This document shows, one piece after another, positions 1 to 8,932 of a stretch of DNA of 64,000 nucleotides (positions within the stretch are counted from its first letter, which is position 1; every line of letters starts with the position of its first letter). The notes beneath the pieces were generated by a model that worked only from the letters and a program-made list of their open reading frames with translations, did no database searches and was not told where the DNA came from. The DNA is from Spirosoma sp. SC4-14 (GTDB lineage: Bacteria; Bacteroidota; Bacteroidia; Cytophagales; Spirosomataceae): the NCBI RefSeq assembly GCF_037201965.1, contig NZ_CP147518.1, forward strand, positions 3,217,001 to 3,281,000, written 5' to 3'. The position numbers and the translations under genes are program-made.

Positions 1-219
1 GTCGGTACGGAACGTATAGGTATCGGTGCCAAGGTTGGAATTGATGGTTCCGTTGAGGGTAGAGTAGGAGTCGGGCAGGTCTGAAATAACGTATCGATTG
101 ATGTCCCATTGCCCCACTATTGGCCCAGACACTGTAACATCGTTGCTGCCCTGAGTGCATGCATTGATGAGGCCAATCAGGAGCAGACAAAGCAAAGGAA
201 GTAGTAATCGCTGTTTCAC
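1..219 (-). CDS. Lipoprotein, partial (C-terminal part lies outside the window)
   Basis: Seventy-three codons read from a GTG start to the left edge of the window without a stop. The first 21 residues form a short basic start, a long Leu-rich core and a lipobox ending LINAC, so the protein should be lipidated at Cys21 and anchored in the envelope. After the Cys comes a Gly-x-Trp motif in GQWDINRY, followed by Ser/Thr/Asn-rich sequence, as in many small Bacteroidota lipocalin-like lipoproteins. No ATG lies in frame nearby, so GTG is the best start. Function is unknown; the lipocalin likeness is only a hint from one short motif. Confidence 0.6.
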   Translation of the reverse strand, partial: MKQRLLLPLLCLLLIGLINACTQGSNDVTVSGPIVGQWDINRYVISDLPDSYSTLNGTINSNLGTDTYTFRTD

Positions 220-357
220 CCGGTAATCTATTTTATCGACAAAAGCAGACAGGACACTTGTCTGGTAATCTGTTGTGATCGGTTAGTGTATTTAAGAGAC
301 AAACGTACGGCATTTATGGATCATTGCATGCCTTTCCTGACTAAATAAATGGTATTT

Positions 358-840
358 TCAGAAGAGCGACAGTTGGCCCGAACCGCCCTGTTCGTGTTCG
401 AGAAGCCACTTTTTGCGCCATAAGCCACCTGCATAGCCCGTCAGTGACCCATCGGAACCAATAATACGGTGACAGGGAACCACAATCCAGAGTGGATTTT
501 TACCGTTGGCAGCGGCCACCGCCCGAATGGCTTTTTCGTCGCCCAGCCGACGGCTTAGGGCCAGGTAAGATAGGGTAGTACCATAAGGCACATCAAGTAG
601 CGCTTTCCAGACCGATTGCTGAAATGGAGTTCCGGCAGGATTGAGCAAAAAATCAAACGTTTGCCGCGACCCGCCGAAATAGTCCATTAACTGCGCAACT
701 GCCTGTTCAACCGGTTCAGGTAAAGCAGTGGATACGGGTTCGTCGGACGAAACGTCGGTGCACGAAATTCTGCTGACACCGTTATTGTCGCCGGTTACAC
801 GTACCTGCCCGAGGGGCGAGTCGAAAATTGTCGTTGTCAT
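358..840 (-). CDS. ogt: Methylated-DNA--protein-cysteine S-methyltransferase
   Basis: Suicide DNA repair protein that moves the alkyl group from O6-alkylguanine (and O4-alkylthymine) to its own cysteine. The 160-residue length is normal for the Ogt/MGMT family. The active-site motif PCHRIIG places the acceptor at Cys123; the helix-turn-helix with Arg106 and the RAVAAANGKNP segment precede it, and the SLTGYAGGLWRK substrate-side loop follows. The last six residues are GQLSLF, which matches the QL(S/D)LF class of beta-sliding-clamp binding peptides. It lies 10 bases downstream of the PIN-like gene on the same strand, so it may be the last gene of that operon. Confidence 0.96.
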   Translation of the reverse strand: MTTTIFDSPLGQVRVTGDNNGVSRISCTDVSSDEPVSTALPEPVEQAVAQLMDYFGGSRQTFDFLLNPAGTPFQQSVWKALLDVPYGTTLSYLALSRRLGDEKAIRAVAAANGKNPLWIVVPCHRIIGSDGSLTGYAGGLWRKKWLLEHEQGGSGQLSLF

Positions 841-850
841 GTCGCACTAG

Positions 851-1327
851 TTATACTGCTAAAAATTCATAGTCGATTTCTTCTGGCTGGGCAACCGCCT
901 GTGGCTTTACGCCATTAAAAATCGGGTGGTTATTCACATCATTACGTAAGGCTACATCAATGATAATGGCGATTTTACGATGCGACAGCAGAATCGTTTT
1001 CAAGCGCCACCCATCTTCGGCATTGCAGGTAAGGCGTTTCTCGGTAAGCTTTGTAAAAGTGAGCTTATTGTGGGCATCGTTTTCAATAACTTTTAACCTG
1101 CCCTGGCGTTGTAATATGTCGGTTAGTACAACAATGTTCTGGTTACTTCGACCATATTCAACAAGTAGTTTTTTAGATACTACCCAGCAACCCCTGGAGC
1201 GAAGCCACGAGAGGAGTTTTTTGTACTCAGGATCGAGGGGATTCTTAAAGTTTTTTGCGACGTTGGTATCGACAAAAAGATCTGATTTTAGAATTTTTTC
1301 TAATTCTTCTCCGGTGGGATTTTCCAT
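851..1327 (-). CDS. PIN-domain-like small protein, partner of the adjacent AAA ATPase
   Basis: A 158-residue protein with no signal peptide. Residues 16-24 read DLFVDTNVA, the beta-strand plus Asp-Thr-Asn start typical of PIN-fold nucleases. Glu57 (in LLVEYGR), Asp105, Asp124 and Asp130 sit where later metal-binding acidic residues are expected. PIN proteins are usually Mg-dependent RNases, but the family assignment rests on motif spacing only. Its start codon shares a base with the stop of the upstream ATPase (TAATG), so the two are translationally coupled. An ATPase-plus-nuclease pair of this shape resembles anti-phage or DNA-damage modules; that role is inference. Confidence 0.55.
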   Translation of the reverse strand: MENPTGEELEKILKSDLFVDTNVAKNFKNPLDPEYKKLLSWLRSRGCWVVSKKLLVEYGRSNQNIVVLTDILQRQGRLKVIENDAHNKLTFTKLTEKRLTCNAEDGWRLKTILLSHRKIAIIIDVALRNDVNNHPIFNGVKPQAVAQPEEIDYEFLAV

Positions 1328-2347
1328 TAGTGAGCATTCAGCGCAATATCCATTACATCAATTCCATATGTATCGAAGAAGCCCGCAGGAGCACCCTTTA
1401 TTTCGCCACTTGTGGTAAATTCTACGTTGTGGACAGTATTTTTTGTGCCATCGTTTTCAAAATATAAAACACAAACATCTTCTGGGTTCAATTCACCTGT
1501 AACCAGCAGAAGCCGAATGCGGTTAAGCAGGTACTCGCTATGTGTTTCAACGATATATTGTTTTTGCGTCCGCTTAATTTGATTCGCTAAATAATTGCCG
1601 AATTGTGCCTGGATTTTTGGATGAAGATGAATTTCAGGCTGAGAAACTGCCAGGCATGAGTTATCGGAAAGCTGAAGATCAGCTACTATTATTGGCAGGA
1701 ACTGACTAATACCAAAACCTACGTCTGTGAGGGAGGCAAAACGAGAATTTGTCGTAGTCTTTATAGTTAAGTCAAAACGTCCTCCTTTTAATTTTGTGGA
1801 TTGAACTTTAGTGAATAGTTCAATTTCTCTCATTATGCCATTAAGTAATAGAACTTTAGTAGGAGCTGTCTCCTCCCATTCCACAATTTGATCAATGTAG
1901 CCTACCCCGTCGGGACTAACTTTATATTGAGCTTTCGCCTTTTGATAATACGTTCTTTCTGGAGGCTGTCGGAACGATCCTATATAATTGAAATTTTTAT
2001 CGAAATCTTCAGGAGCGAAAGTTGGATCTAATTCGTAGAGGTTTTGGGGTAAATTGTTGGTGTTATTTCGGTACCATTGGGTGTCAAAAGTGCCGTCATT
2101 CCCCTCAAACTGAATAGATATAGAAAACGTATTGCTCGCTTGATTTTGATAGACTATCTCCTCAAAACTTCCCATTCGGCGACAGGTATAATGGAAACTG
2201 TTCGGTCTGTAGCACAGCTAAAATAGCATTGATTAAGGAGCTTTTTCCGCTGCTATTAGCCCCGGTAAGCAAGGTAATCGGCGCAAAGGTTACGTTGAGT
2301 TCTTCAAAGCATTTGAAATTCTTCAGGCCGAGGGAATTAATGAGCAT
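1327..2347 (-). pseudogene. AAA/SMC-like ATPase (DUF3696-type), reading frame interrupted
   Basis: Two overlapping reading frames together make one ATPase. The first (61 codons from 2347) has the N-terminal strand MLINSLGLKNFKCF and Walker A GANSSGKSS, then stops at 2162. The second (282 codons, from an ATG at 2175) holds the rest: the conserved SLTDVGFGISQFLPI segment, a Walker B/D-loop region SQPEIHLHPKIQ, and the VETHSEYLLNRIR motif of OLD/DUF3696 ATPases. In relatives the SPNGK and GSFEEIV motifs lie a few residues apart in one chain, so a small deletion at 2162-2175 probably changed the frame. The residue before QPE is Ser where family members usually have Glu. It could still be made by stop-restart on the overlapping ATG. 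Confidence 0.72.
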
Positions 2348-2412
2348 ACTCGTTTCTTGATAAAACCTACAGCCGAAAGTTAGCCAATTTCGGGGATTTT
2401 CGGTCTAACCCC

Positions 2413-2420
2413 TATCTTTG
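2413..2420 (+). promoter_or_regulatory. Candidate promoter element (TAnnTTTG) for glycyl-tRNA synthetase
   Basis: TATCTTTG matches the Bacteroidota sigma-A -7 consensus TAnnTTTG exactly and ends 18 bases before the synthetase ATG. A clear -33 TTTG box is not visible; only weak TTTC-like sequence lies about 20 bases upstream. The gap also separates divergent genes. Confidence 0.5.
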
Positions 2421-2438
2421 CGGTCTCAGTAACTGATT

Positions 2439-3935
2439 ATGACAGAGCAGAAAGTGTCCCCAGCAACTTCTTTACAAGACATTATCGCCCACGCCAAAGA
2501 ATATGGCTTCGTTTTTCCGTCTTCTGAAATCTACGACGGGCTACAGGCCGTGTACGACTACGGTCAGAACGGTGTCGAACTAAAAAATAACCTGAAAACC
2601 CTGTGGTGGAAGGCCATGACTCAACTGCACGACAACGTAGTTGGGATTGATGCCGCCATTTTTATGCACCCGCTTACCTGGAAAGCATCGGGCCACGTCG
2701 ATTCGTTTAACGATCCGATGATCGACAACCGCGATTCAAAGAAGCGCTATCGGGCCGACCAGCTCATCGAGTTAAAAGCCGAAGAATACGAAAAAGCGGG
2801 CGATCAGGCGCGGGGTCAGGCCCTGCGCAACGAATTGGGCCGGTTGCAGAGCGCCGACGATATGGAAGGCCTGCGAAACCTGATTCTTGCCGAAGGGATT
2901 AAAGACCCCATTTCGGGTACCGACAACTGGACCGAGGTGCGGCAGTTTAACCTCATGTTTTCGACGCAGGTTGGTTCGGTGGCCGAAGACGCCAGCCTGA
3001 TTTATCTCCGTCCCGAAACGGCGCAGGGTATTTTCGTGAACTTCCTGAACGTGCAGAAAACCGGCCGGATGAAGATTCCGTTCGGTATTGCGCAGATTGG
3101 GAAAGCGTTCCGCAACGAAATTGTGGCCCGGCAGTTTACGTTCCGTATGCGCGAGTTCGAACAAATGGAAATGCAGTTTTTCGTACGGCCCGGAACCGAA
3201 ATGGAATGGTACGAGCGCTGGCGCGATGCCCGTATGAAGTTCCATCAGGCATTGGGGCTGCCCGCCGAAAAACTGAAATTCCATATCCACGAAAAGCTGG
3301 CACACTATGCCAATGCTGCCGTAGATATTGAGTACGAATTTCCGTTCGGTTTCCGCGAAATGGAAGGGATTCACTCGCGTACGGATTTCGATCTGAAATC
3401 GCACCAGGAATTGAGCCGCAAGAAACAGCAGTATTTCGATAACGAAATTGATCCGGCTACGGGCAAGCCTTATGGTAACTACATTCCCTATGTAGTTGAA
3501 ACATCGGTAGGCGCCGACCGGCTGTTCCTGGCTACGTTCTGCAATGCCTTCACGAAAGAAACCGTGGGCGAGGGCGACGATCAGAAAGAACGGACTTACC
3601 TGAAGCTGCATCCGGCGCTGGCTCCTGTAAAAGCAGCCGTATTCCCGTTGGTTCGCAAAGATGGTTTGCCCGAAAAAGCCGAAGCTATTGTGAAGAACCT
3701 GCGTTCTGAATTCCGGGTAATTTATGAAGAACGCGATGCGATTGGTAAACGCTATACCCGTCAGGATCTGATTGGGACGCCATTCTGCATTGCCGTCGAC
3801 TATCAGACCCTGGAAGACGACACGGTTACAATTCGCTATCGCGACACAACCGAGCAGGTGCGGGTTCCGATCAGTGAACTAAAAGCCCGCATCGGTCAGG
3901 AAGTGTCGATGGAGCGGGTTCTGGAGAAAATGTAA
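2439..3935 (+). CDS. glyQS: Glycine--tRNA ligase (single-chain, homodimeric type)
   Basis: Charges tRNA-Gly with glycine in the cytoplasm. The 498-residue chain is the eukaryote/Thermus-like dimeric class II enzyme, not the two-subunit GlyQ/GlyS tetramer. Visible family features are the N-terminal FVFPSSEIYDGLQAVYDYG segment, the PETAQGIFVNF motif near residue 193, class II motif 2 in FRNEIVARQFTFRMREFEQ, the late motif 3 region GADRLFLA, and a C-terminal anticodon-binding domain with the usual ERDAIGKRYTRQDLIGTPF segment. It stands alone between a divergent ATPase operon and a strong terminator. Confidence 0.98.
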   Translation: MTEQKVSPATSLQDIIAHAKEYGFVFPSSEIYDGLQAVYDYGQNGVELKNNLKTLWWKAMTQLHDNVVGIDAAIFMHPLTWKASGHVDSFNDPMIDNRDSKKRYRADQLIELKAEEYEKAGDQARGQALRNELGRLQSADDMEGLRNLILAEGIKDPISGTDNWTEVRQFNLMFSTQVGSVAEDASLIYLRPETAQGIFVNFLNVQKTGRMKIPFGIAQIGKAFRNEIVARQFTFRMREFEQMEMQFFVRPGTEMEWYERWRDARMKFHQALGLPAEKLKFHIHEKLAHYANAAVDIEYEFPFGFREMEGIHSRTDFDLKSHQELSRKKQQYFDNEIDPATGKPYGNYIPYVVETSVGADRLFLATFCNAFTKETVGEGDDQKERTYLKLHPALAPVKAAVFPLVRKDGLPEKAEAIVKNLRSEFRVIYEERDAIGKRYTRQDLIGTPFCIAVDYQTLEDDTVTIRYRDTTEQVRVPISELKARIGQEVSMERVLEKM

Positions 3936-3961
3936 AAAAAGCGTAGTTTCGTTGAGACACT

Positions 3962-3995
3962 AAATAGCCCAGGTCGGTGCCGACCTGGGCTATTT
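3962..3995 (+). terminator. Perfect 15-bp stem-loop terminator
   Basis: A 15-base perfect inverted repeat (left arm aaatagcccaggtcg) with a 4-base loop begins 26 bases after the synthetase stop. The right arm ends in TTT. It probably ends transcription of the synthetase gene. Confidence 0.85.
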
Positions 3996-4129
3996 GATTT
4001 CAGTGCATGTTTTACTGTAAGGTGCTCTAAGAAGCGAAAAACCGCTTTATACACCTTTGGCTAATCACTTGCCTCGCTTATAATTCGGGTCTTCTGAACA
4101 GCAGCAAGGGTATTGGCCAAAGGCTATGC

Positions 4130-4528
4130 TTAATTGAGGTGAGGCATGTTGTTCATTAATTGCCGACGTACGCTTGTCCACCGCCGACGCGAAACGGGCA
4201 GCACATCACCCGTAGACAAGTGTACCAGCCCACCCGTTTCCGTGCGTTCGAGCCGCTCTACATACCGACGGTTAACGACGCAGTTGCGGTGCAGCCGGAT
4301 GAACCATTCGGTTGGGAGTTTGGGCATGTAGTATTTCAAGGTTCGGGGCATCAGCATCCGACGACCATCCATCCAGTTCAGCCAACTGTAGTTTGCTACG
4401 GCCTGCATATAAACCAGATCCGAAACCGGAAACGACTGGCGTCCTGTTTCCCGTAAGTATAATTTTAGAGGTGGCCATTCAATGGGAGCTGTGCGGGCAG
4501 AAGCAATTACGGACGATACGTAGGTCAT
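4130..4528 (-). CDS. Stand-alone LytTR DNA-binding protein
   Basis: A 132-residue protein that is almost wholly one LytTR domain, residues about 35-125. Typical family residues are seen: DLVYMQAVANYSWLNW at the start, then FIRLHRNCVVNRRYVERL, and the closing strand GDVLPVSRRRW. There is no receiver domain, so it cannot be a classical response regulator; it may bind DNA constitutively or be controlled by abundance or by a partner. It has its own upstream gap of about 270 bases and a different flanking operon on each side. Targets cannot be read from the sequence. Confidence 0.88.
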   Translation of the reverse strand: MTYVSSVIASARTAPIEWPPLKLYLRETGRQSFPVSDLVYMQAVANYSWLNWMDGRRMLMPRTLKYYMPKLPTEWFIRLHRNCVVNRRYVERLERTETGGLVHLSTGDVLPVSRRRWTSVRRQLMNNMPHLN

Positions 4529-4673
4529 GAGTGTTTTTTTGGTTTAATGGTGCTTGACTAATCACGAAAAAGAAGATGATGCAATGATAGCAATCCGGTT
4601 GTCTAATGTCTTTTTCATTCGTAACAAGTGCTATAAAATTTGTAACATATAGGATAACTAGTTGACTTTTAAT

Positions 4674-4737
4674 AGCTACCGCTCAATCAACAAAGCCCCA
4701 GATGTGCATCTGGGGCTTTGTTGATTGAGCGGTAGCT
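4674..4737 (-). terminator. Very long perfect hairpin (31-bp arms)
   Basis: Two 31-base arms (left begins agctaccgctcaatc) are perfect inverted copies separated by only 2 bases. It starts 64 bases past the stop of the large hybrid sensor gene and lies well upstream of the LytTR gene. Bacterial terminators rarely have stems this long. It is probably the end of the sensor transcript, but lacks a clear T-tract. Confidence 0.75.
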
Positions 4738-4800
4738 CGCAAATCGCTAAGAAAAACGTATTGTCGGCAACATACCTACGGGTAGGCTGGTAAGCAGGGT

Positions 4801-7800
4801 TTAGGCCGCTTTGTGTCGATGCTGTTCAATGTATTCAGATGGGGTTAAGCCATGATGTTCCTTGAATACTTTTGAGAAGTAGGCAGGCGTGTCGAAACCA
4901 ACTGCATAGGCAACGTCTGAAATCGGAACATTGGTCAGCAGCATTTCGCTGGCCCGGTTCAACCGTACGGCCCGGATCAGTTCGTTGGGCGATAGGCCAG
5001 TCAAGGCTTTTACTTTTCGGTTCAGATGCATCCGACTCATATTGACGGCTGCTGCCAATGGTTCTACACCAAATGTTGTATCGCCTAGCCGGGCATTCAG
5101 AACAGCGTAGACTTTATTCATAAACTCATCTTCGGGCACCGGGCTTACGGTTGGCACATAGCCTGCGCTCAGCAACTGCGTTCGAAAATGCTGACTAAAT
5201 CGCCGTTGCTGTTCGAGCCGATTGCGAACGCGCCAGCGCAACTCGTCAATCTGAAACGGTTTGGCCAGATAATCATCGGCTCCGGCAGCTAAACCTTCAA
5301 CCCGACTTTCAATCGACGATTTAGCCGTGAGAAGTAGGATAGGAATGTGGTTTGTAATAGGGTTGCTTTTCAGTTGCCGACACAGTTCATAGCCATCGAG
5401 TTCGGGCATCAGCACATCGCTGATAACCAGATCGGGGCCATCGGCAAGGGCAGCCTCGATGCCTTCCCGGCCGTTACTGGCACGTTGAATCTGCCAGTCG
5501 GGACGAAGAATATCCGTGACAAACTCGGCTATTTCGTCGTTGTCTTCTACCAGCAATAAGTGGGGTAAATCGGAGATTTCGCCAGCATTCGATTGCGTGG
5601 TGGCATTGGCCTCAGACACGAATGTACTGTTTCCAAGAGCAGGTAATATAGGCTGAGCCACCTGGAAGGGGAGTTCTACAATAAACATGGAGCCTTTGTC
5701 TGGCTGACTCTCAACGTTAATTGTCCCCTGCATAATATCCACTAATTCTTTAACCAAAGCCAGGCCAATACCCGAGCCAATACCAGTTGCTTTGTCGGGC
5801 TGGTTGGCCTGATAAAAGCGATTGAAAATGTAAGGAAGTTTATGGTCTGGAATGCCAATTCCGGTGTCTTTTATTGTCAGCCGGAGAATATTGACTGGGC
5901 CCAGAATTTCGCTGATTGGTGGGGTTTCCGGCGAAAAGGTAAAAAAGTTAACATCGATCTGTCCTTTTTCATCGGTGAACTTTAGCGCATTGGCCAGTAA
6001 ATTATTAAGAATTTTGCCCAGTTTGTCGGAGTCGAACCAGTAAAATCGGCCTTCAATCTGATAATGCACCCGAAACTTAATGTGCTTGCGTTGTGCTTCT
6101 TCGGTAAAGGTGCTGGTTGTGCGTTCTAAAAATTCGACCAGATCGCCATTCGTAGGACTTACTGTCAGGCTACCTGCTTCGAGTTTTGCCAGGTCGAGCA
6201 ATTCATTGATGAGTCGTAACAACTGGCTGGCATTACGATGAACCATTGCCAATCGGCTGTGTTGGTGCGGATCGTGACTGTCGCGCAGTAGCTGCTCAAG
6301 GGGACTCAAAATCAGGGTCAATGGTGTTCTGAATTCATGCGTAATGTTAGCAAAGAAGCGGGATTTTACTTCATCCAGATTCTTGAGCTGAATTGATTCC
6401 TGTTCTCGTAATTCCATTCGGCTTTTGAGCCGGATGCGGTTGATTCGTACCCGCACAAAGGCCACAACAGCACCAATACACAAAAGAGCATAGCCCGAAT
6501 AGGCCCACCAGGTTGCCCAGGGAGCAGGTTTTATGCGTATGAAAATCTGATGCATGTTTGGACTCCAGATTCCCGACGTATTTGAGGCATTGACAACGAA
6601 GGTGTAGGTAGCGGGAGGAAGATTCGTGTAGGTAGCAGTTGTCTGATTACCATTATACACCCAGTCGTCGTCTAGCCCAATTAATTTGTATCGATACTGG
6701 TTTTTGCTGCTGTGGTTAAACTGAAGGGCTGCAAAATCGAAAGAGAGGAAGTTTTGCTGATAATTGAGGGTTATTTCCTGGGTTTCATTTATATCCTTCG
6801 AAAGCGGAGATTCTGGATTTGTTAAACTAACGGGTTGGTTATTGATCCGAAGAGCAGTAAGCGCAACAACAGGCTTGAAATGATCGTCGATTACCTGCCG
6901 GGGAGCAAAAGCGGTATATCCACCGTAACCACCAAATACGATCCGGCCATCGGGCAACGATACGTCATGGAACCGATTAAACTCATCGCCCGGCAACCCA
7001 TCGTCGGTGGTATAGTTTCTGACTTCAAAGGTTCGGGTATCGAAACGGCAAAGGCCATGATTGGTACTAAGCCATACATGACCGTCGGCATCGGGGCGAA
7101 TACCATAGATGACATTATTGGGTAAACCATCGTGAACGGTGAAGCTTCGTATCTTTCCGGTGTGTTTATCGAGTCGGCAAAGTCCACTACCATAGGTTCC
7201 AATCCACAAAAAATTGTAGTGGACCGGGTCCTGAATCAGACATGATAAGGAGTTGATTGGTAGCGCATTAGGGTTGTTGGGGTTTGCCCGCCACCGGATC
7301 AGTCGTTTGTCGGCCAGGTCGGCGCGCAGCAGACCGTGACTCTGTGTAGCCAAATAAATACGGCCACCGTCGACGGTCATGGCCAATATCTCGAAGGGAT
7401 GCCCAATGGGAAGGGGAAGCGGAAACGCTGTAAACGATTTTGTGTCTGGGTCATAACGGGCCACAGCCCGCCCATCGGCACCTAGAAGCCCCCACAGCTC
7501 ACCGTTGGGGCCTGTTGTAAGGGCCGAGAAATGGAAGGCACCTGCCGGTAGCCAGCGAGCCTCTATTCCGGTTGGTGGAATTGCTTCAAATAATTGCTGA
7601 ACAGCGTTATAGCGATATACTGGTGTTTTTAGACCACCTATCCAAAGGTTTTTTTGCCGGTCGAACTGATAGCGTAAGCTAAAAGGGTCCTGTTGCCGAA
7701 CAATGGGTGGAATTGCGGCAATCGGAATTCCCAATTGCTGGTTCATCCAGCCTATCTGGAAGTTAATGGTATAGGCCCAGCTTTGAAAAGGACGTTTGTT

Positions 7801-8787
7801 AAGGTCATACTTAACAACGCCATTACCATTTGTTCCAATCCAGAGAACATTCGACTGGTCGATTAATAGCGAAAGCAAACTTCCCGGAACAATAGGCGTA
7901 GTGATTGGTAAAGGCGACAAACCCGACTGATCGGAATACCGATTTAAATTGATGTAGTCGTTGCCATGCGAATCGCCAGCCAGTATGGGAGCCATAGCGG
8001 GTTGATCGGGCATTGGAACTACCTGTCGAACAGTGCCTCCATTGGGGTTGAACAGCGCAAACTGACCCGGAAAACTAATGATCAGTTCGCCATTTTTACG
8101 CTCCCGCAACCCGCGCACATCATTGCTCGGTAAGCCATTTATTGTACGGAAAACGGTAAACTGTTGGGCCTTTGTGTCGTACCGAAAAAGGCCATCCGAT
8201 GCCGCTATCCAAAGGTTATTGTGCCGATCGACGAGCAGAGATTCAATCCGATGCTGAACGGTATCATTGCGAATGGGCCAGTTGTGGTATTTAATGACGC
8301 CTTTAGGGCTTAATTGAAAAAAACCGTTGGTTAGGGTGGCTATCCACAGATTACCCTGCTGATCGGGATAAATAGATGTCAGCACGTTACGGTTAACAAG
8401 CTGCCGAAAGGCGGGCGAATCCGAAACCCGTCGGGTCTGTTCGGTTATTGGATTAAAATAGTCGACGTTGTTGTTTTCGGTACGAGTCCAGAGCGCTCCG
8501 TGTACATCTTCCCGAATTTCATAAATACTGCTGAACGATGGCGACTGGGAATTGTGTGGGTCATGATGGAAAATTTTAAACCGAACGCCATCGTAACGAC
8601 ATAAGCCATCGCGAGTAGCCAGCCATATAAAGTCCCGGCGATCCTGTAAAATTGATTTAATAAAACCCTGTGGTAGGCCGTTCTGAACCGTAAGGTACTC
8701 GGGGCCGGGGGACGATGCCTGGGTAATTTGGATAAAAACCAGGAGCAAAACGACCACCTGAATGAGCCAGCGCCTACTGAAAAGCAT
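4801..8787 (-). CDS. Hybrid two-component system protein (sensor kinase + receiver + AraC HTH)
   Basis: A one-protein signalling chain in the inner membrane. In order: signal/anchor segment (MLFSRRWLIQVVVLLLVF), a periplasmic two-part beta-propeller of Reg_prop repeats (for example GLPQGFIKSILQDRRDFIWLA), a Y_Y_Y domain, one membrane helix, HisKA with phospho-His in HEFRTPLTLIL, HATPase with N box NALKF and G boxes DTGIGIP and GSGIGLAL, a receiver with Asp in VISDVLMP, and a C-terminal AraC-type HTH. Such HTCS proteins sense oligosaccharides and switch on uptake loci, but no polysaccharide genes adjoin this one. The frame extends to 8934, but that start would overlap the ATG of the divergent gene; the ATG at 8787 begins directly with the hydrophobic signal. 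Confidence 0.93.
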   Translation of the reverse strand: MLFSRRWLIQVVVLLLVFIQITQASSPGPEYLTVQNGLPQGFIKSILQDRRDFIWLATRDGLCRYDGVRFKIFHHDPHNSQSPSFSSIYEIREDVHGALWTRTENNNVDYFNPITEQTRRVSDSPAFRQLVNRNVLTSIYPDQQGNLWIATLTNGFFQLSPKGVIKYHNWPIRNDTVQHRIESLLVDRHNNLWIAASDGLFRYDTKAQQFTVFRTINGLPSNDVRGLRERKNGELIISFPGQFALFNPNGGTVRQVVPMPDQPAMAPILAGDSHGNDYINLNRYSDQSGLSPLPITTPIVPGSLLSLLIDQSNVLWIGTNGNGVVKYDLNKRPFQSWAYTINFQIGWMNQQLGIPIAAIPPIVRQQDPFSLRYQFDRQKNLWIGGLKTPVYRYNAVQQLFEAIPPTGIEARWLPAGAFHFSALTTGPNGELWGLLGADGRAVARYDPDTKSFTAFPLPLPIGHPFEILAMTVDGGRIYLATQSHGLLRADLADKRLIRWRANPNNPNALPINSLSCLIQDPVHYNFLWIGTYGSGLCRLDKHTGKIRSFTVHDGLPNNVIYGIRPDADGHVWLSTNHGLCRFDTRTFEVRNYTTDDGLPGDEFNRFHDVSLPDGRIVFGGYGGYTAFAPRQVIDDHFKPVVALTALRINNQPVSLTNPESPLSKDINETQEITLNYQQNFLSFDFAALQFNHSSKNQYRYKLIGLDDDWVYNGNQTTATYTNLPPATYTFVVNASNTSGIWSPNMHQIFIRIKPAPWATWWAYSGYALLCIGAVVAFVRVRINRIRLKSRMELREQESIQLKNLDEVKSRFFANITHEFRTPLTLILSPLEQLLRDSHDPHQHSRLAMVHRNASQLLRLINELLDLAKLEAGSLTVSPTNGDLVEFLERTTSTFTEEAQRKHIKFRVHYQIEGRFYWFDSDKLGKILNNLLANALKFTDEKGQIDVNFFTFSPETPPISEILGPVNILRLTIKDTGIGIPDHKLPYIFNRFYQANQPDKATGIGSGIGLALVKELVDIMQGTINVESQPDKGSMFIVELPFQVAQPILPALGNSTFVSEANATTQSNAGEISDLPHLLLVEDNDEIAEFVTDILRPDWQIQRASNGREGIEAALADGPDLVISDVLMPELDGYELCRQLKSNPITNHIPILLLTAKSSIESRVEGLAAGADDYLAKPFQIDELRWRVRNRLEQQRRFSQHFRTQLLSAGYVPTVSPVPEDEFMNKVYAVLNARLGDTTFGVEPLAAAVNMSRMHLNRKVKALTGLSPNELIRAVRLNRASEMLLTNVPISDVAYAVGFDTPAYFSKVFKEHHGLTPSEYIEQHRHKAA

Positions 8788-8932
8788 AATGGGTGTGAAA
8801 CAGGGAAGTAAAAAAACAACTAAACTGCCTCTTGTGGCCATGAGCGTTTGAGCGGGCCACAAAAGACGGTTTATTGTTTGTAAAGGGTAATCGTTATGGT
8901 TCATTCGCTTCCTTTTTAACCGGAATCTGCGC

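Noticed and set aside
960..1418. 152-codon plus-strand frame opposite the PIN-like gene
   Set aside because: Composition is not protein-like and the minus strand gene has motifs, coupling and a proper neighbour.
2772..3611. 279-codon open frame on the minus strand inside the glycyl-tRNA synthetase gene
   Set aside because: It lies wholly opposite a certain housekeeping gene, has no family-like sequence and arises from codon bias of that gene.
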